DNA of 6,356 bases from Candidatus Latescibacterota bacterium (GTDB taxonomy: Bacteria > JAAXHH01 > JABIQT01), in the NCBI GenBank assembly GCA_018667995.1, contig JABIQT010000987.1, positions 1-6,356 of the forward strand. The letters are read 5' to 3'. This document shows positions 5,281 through 6,356 of this stretch, piece by piece. The notes under the pieces were generated by a model. It was not told the DNA's origin, did not search any database, and saw only the letters and a list, made by a program, of their open reading frames with translations. The first letter of the stretch is position 1; every line of letters begins with the position of its first letter. A program made the position numbers and the translations under genes.

Positions 5281-6159
5281 ATGTTCTCCTATGCGGTCAT
5301 TACCGATGAAGTGTCTCAGGATCTCGAGGATGTAATAAGGTTCTGCGGAGATTTCGCCCTCGACGGGATAGAAATCAGATCTGTCTGGAATAAGCCTCCC
5401 CATCAGCTTACTGAGGGAGACATAGCACGCCTTCGTGATGGTGTGGGGGAAGCAGGATTAAAGGTTTTTGGTATCGCGGCTCCGTTTTTCAAATGTGATA
5501 TCCGGAGCGATGCAGACTTCGACGAGCACCTTGATATTTTACGTCGTTGCATCAATCTGGCGCAAGCTTTGGATACGAATCTGATTCGCGTGTTTGCATT
5601 CTGGCGGCAAGATCCGTTTGAGGATTACCTGGACCAGATAGTGGAGAGATATCAAGAGCCTATTCGCATTGCGGAAGCCGAAGGTATCATTCTTGGAGTG
5701 GAAAATGAACACTCCACTATGGTGGGCACCGGGCGCGACACGCGCACGCTGGTAAATCGTTTGGACTCACCAGCAGTGAAAGTGATCTGGGATCCATGTA
5801 ATGAGTTTCACGATAGCCGTGGAGATGTCCCGTTTCCTGCTGGCTACAACCACGTCAAGGATGTCCTGGCTCATGTTCACATCAAAGATGCGGTGCTGCA
5901 GCCTGATGAAGGTGCCATATGCGTGCCTATGGGGGATGGTGAGATAGATTTCAAGGGACAGTTTCAAGCTCTGGCCGCCGATGGTTATAGCGGATGTATC
6001 TCTCTGGAAACCCACTGGCGTCCTAAACCAGAGCAAATTGAGCGACAGCTACTCGATCGGCCGGGCGGTCAGGCGTTTTCTGAATTGGGTGAAGAGGCGT
6101 CAAGAATCTGCTTTGAGAACACATTTAAACTACTTAACGAGATAGGAATCAGTCGGTAA
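5281..6159 (+). CDS. Sugar phosphate isomerase/epimerase-like TIM-barrel protein
   Basis: This 292-residue protein has the pattern of the AP_endonuc_2/xylose-isomerase-like TIM-barrel family, whose members isomerise or epimerise sugars, inositols or related hydroxy-ketones using a divalent metal. Visible landmarks, numbered from the chosen start, are the N-terminal strand YAVITDEVSQDLE, GIEIRS with Glu31, the strand LIRVFAFWR (101-109), GVENEHS with Glu141 and IWDPCNE with Asp171. HVHIKDA (198-204) with His198/His200, MGDGEIDFKG (217-226) and SLETHWRP with Glu243 follow. These supply the Glu/Asp/His/Glu set that normally binds the metal. Length is typical, with no signal peptide or membrane segment. 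The exact substrate cannot be read from sequence, because this family is broad and often only annotated generically. It lies 86 bases after the fusion gene and 34 before aspS. No sugar catabolic or transport gene is adjacent in the window. Confidence 0.87.
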   Translation: MFSYAVITDEVSQDLEDVIRFCGDFALDGIEIRSVWNKPPHQLTEGDIARLRDGVGEAGLKVFGIAAPFFKCDIRSDADFDEHLDILRRCINLAQALDTNLIRVFAFWRQDPFEDYLDQIVERYQEPIRIAEAEGIILGVENEHSTMVGTGRDTRTLVNRLDSPAVKVIWDPCNEFHDSRGDVPFPAGYNHVKDVLAHVHIKDAVLQPDEGAICVPMGDGEIDFKGQFQALAADGYSGCISLETHWRPKPEQIERQLLDRPGGQAFSELGEEASRICFENTFKLLNEIGISR

Positions 6160-6193
6160 TATCGGCTTGAGGATCTGCGAAAGGAAATACTGA

Positions 6194-6356
6194 ATGAGTG
6201 AGCATCCATACCGGTCTCACACCTGTGACGAATTGCGTTTGTCAGACGAAGGTGCTACGGTCCGCCTGTCTGGCTGGGTCCACAGGAAACGGGACCATGG
6301 TAGCCTATTGTTTATCGACTTGCGTGACCACTATGGAATCACCCAGATTGTAGTTA
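6194..6356 (+). CDS. aspS: Aspartyl-tRNA synthetase, N-terminal part only
   Basis: The first 54 residues of a class II aminoacyl-tRNA synthetase are present before the right edge. It charges tRNA-Asp (and in some bacteria also tRNA-Asn) with aspartate. The visible part is the OB-fold anticodon-binding domain. It begins [17 protein letters not shown], then [20 protein letters not shown] (23-42), then [11 protein letters not shown], the typical start of bacterial AspRS. The RDHG form of the RRRDLGS/RDHGG segment resembles the type common in alphaproteobacteria and several other phyla. Non-discriminating status depends on residues near the anticodon pocket, and the truncated sequence is not enough to decide it. 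AGGA (6182-6185) lies eight bases upstream of the ATG and supports this start. It follows the TIM-barrel gene by 34 bases with no terminator between them, so read-through is likely. Confidence 0.95.
   Translation, partial: MSEHPYRSHTCDELRLSDEGATVRLSGWVHRKRDHGSLLFIDLRDHYGITQIVV

Overview
The window comes from a bacterial chromosome with compact, roughly GC-balanced coding DNA. One gene runs leftward (trpE, cut by the left edge) and six run rightward (the last, aspS, cut by the right edge). The lineage cannot be fixed from this stretch. The mix is a DUF624/YesL-type membrane protein, a dTMP kinase with a GxDGxGTTTQ P-loop, a TIM-barrel sugar isomerase-like protein, and an AspRS that begins YRSHTC...[13 protein letters not shown]. 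From memory this would fit an environmental Gram-negative group rich in sugar isomerases (Latescibacterota or Poribacteria-like), but that is a low-confidence inference.

Left part (1-1840). The minus strand carries anthranilate synthase component I, lacking only its last few dozen residues. Its upstream region looks like a regulatory leader. It has a plausible sigma70-type promoter (TTGTTT-N16-TAGAAT), then a transcript of about 170 nt containing a short ORF with one Trp codon, then a strong hairpin followed by a T6 run that ends about 20 bases before the trpE start. This is the layout of a transcription attenuator. A good plus-strand promoter (TTGCCA-N16-TATAAT) lies on the other side of the same intergenic region and drives the rightward genes.

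Right part (1841-6356). Six co-directional genes are closely packed: a DUF624 membrane protein, thymidylate kinase (4-base ATGA overlap), a 73-residue membrane-anchored-looking small protein, a 585-residue phosphatase-acetyltransferase fusion (1-base TAATG overlap), a sugar phosphate isomerase/epimerase-like TIM-barrel protein, and the start of aspartyl-tRNA synthetase. The overlaps and short gaps suggest one operon or two consecutive ones, but the functions do not form an obvious pathway.

The item most worth attention is the 585-residue protein. Residues 1 to about 157 look like a complete DUSP23/VH1-like dual-specificity phosphatase with an intact HCAAGIGRT signature. Residues about 183-585 look like a complete Eis-type GNAT acetyltransferase with a C-terminal sterol-carrier-like domain. 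I do not know of this architecture as a described protein. It is notable because mycobacterial Eis is known to acetylate a host dual-specificity phosphatase (DUSP16/MKP-7). Secondary points are the trpE attenuator-like leader and the thymidylate kinase P-loop with Thr in place of the Walker A Lys.
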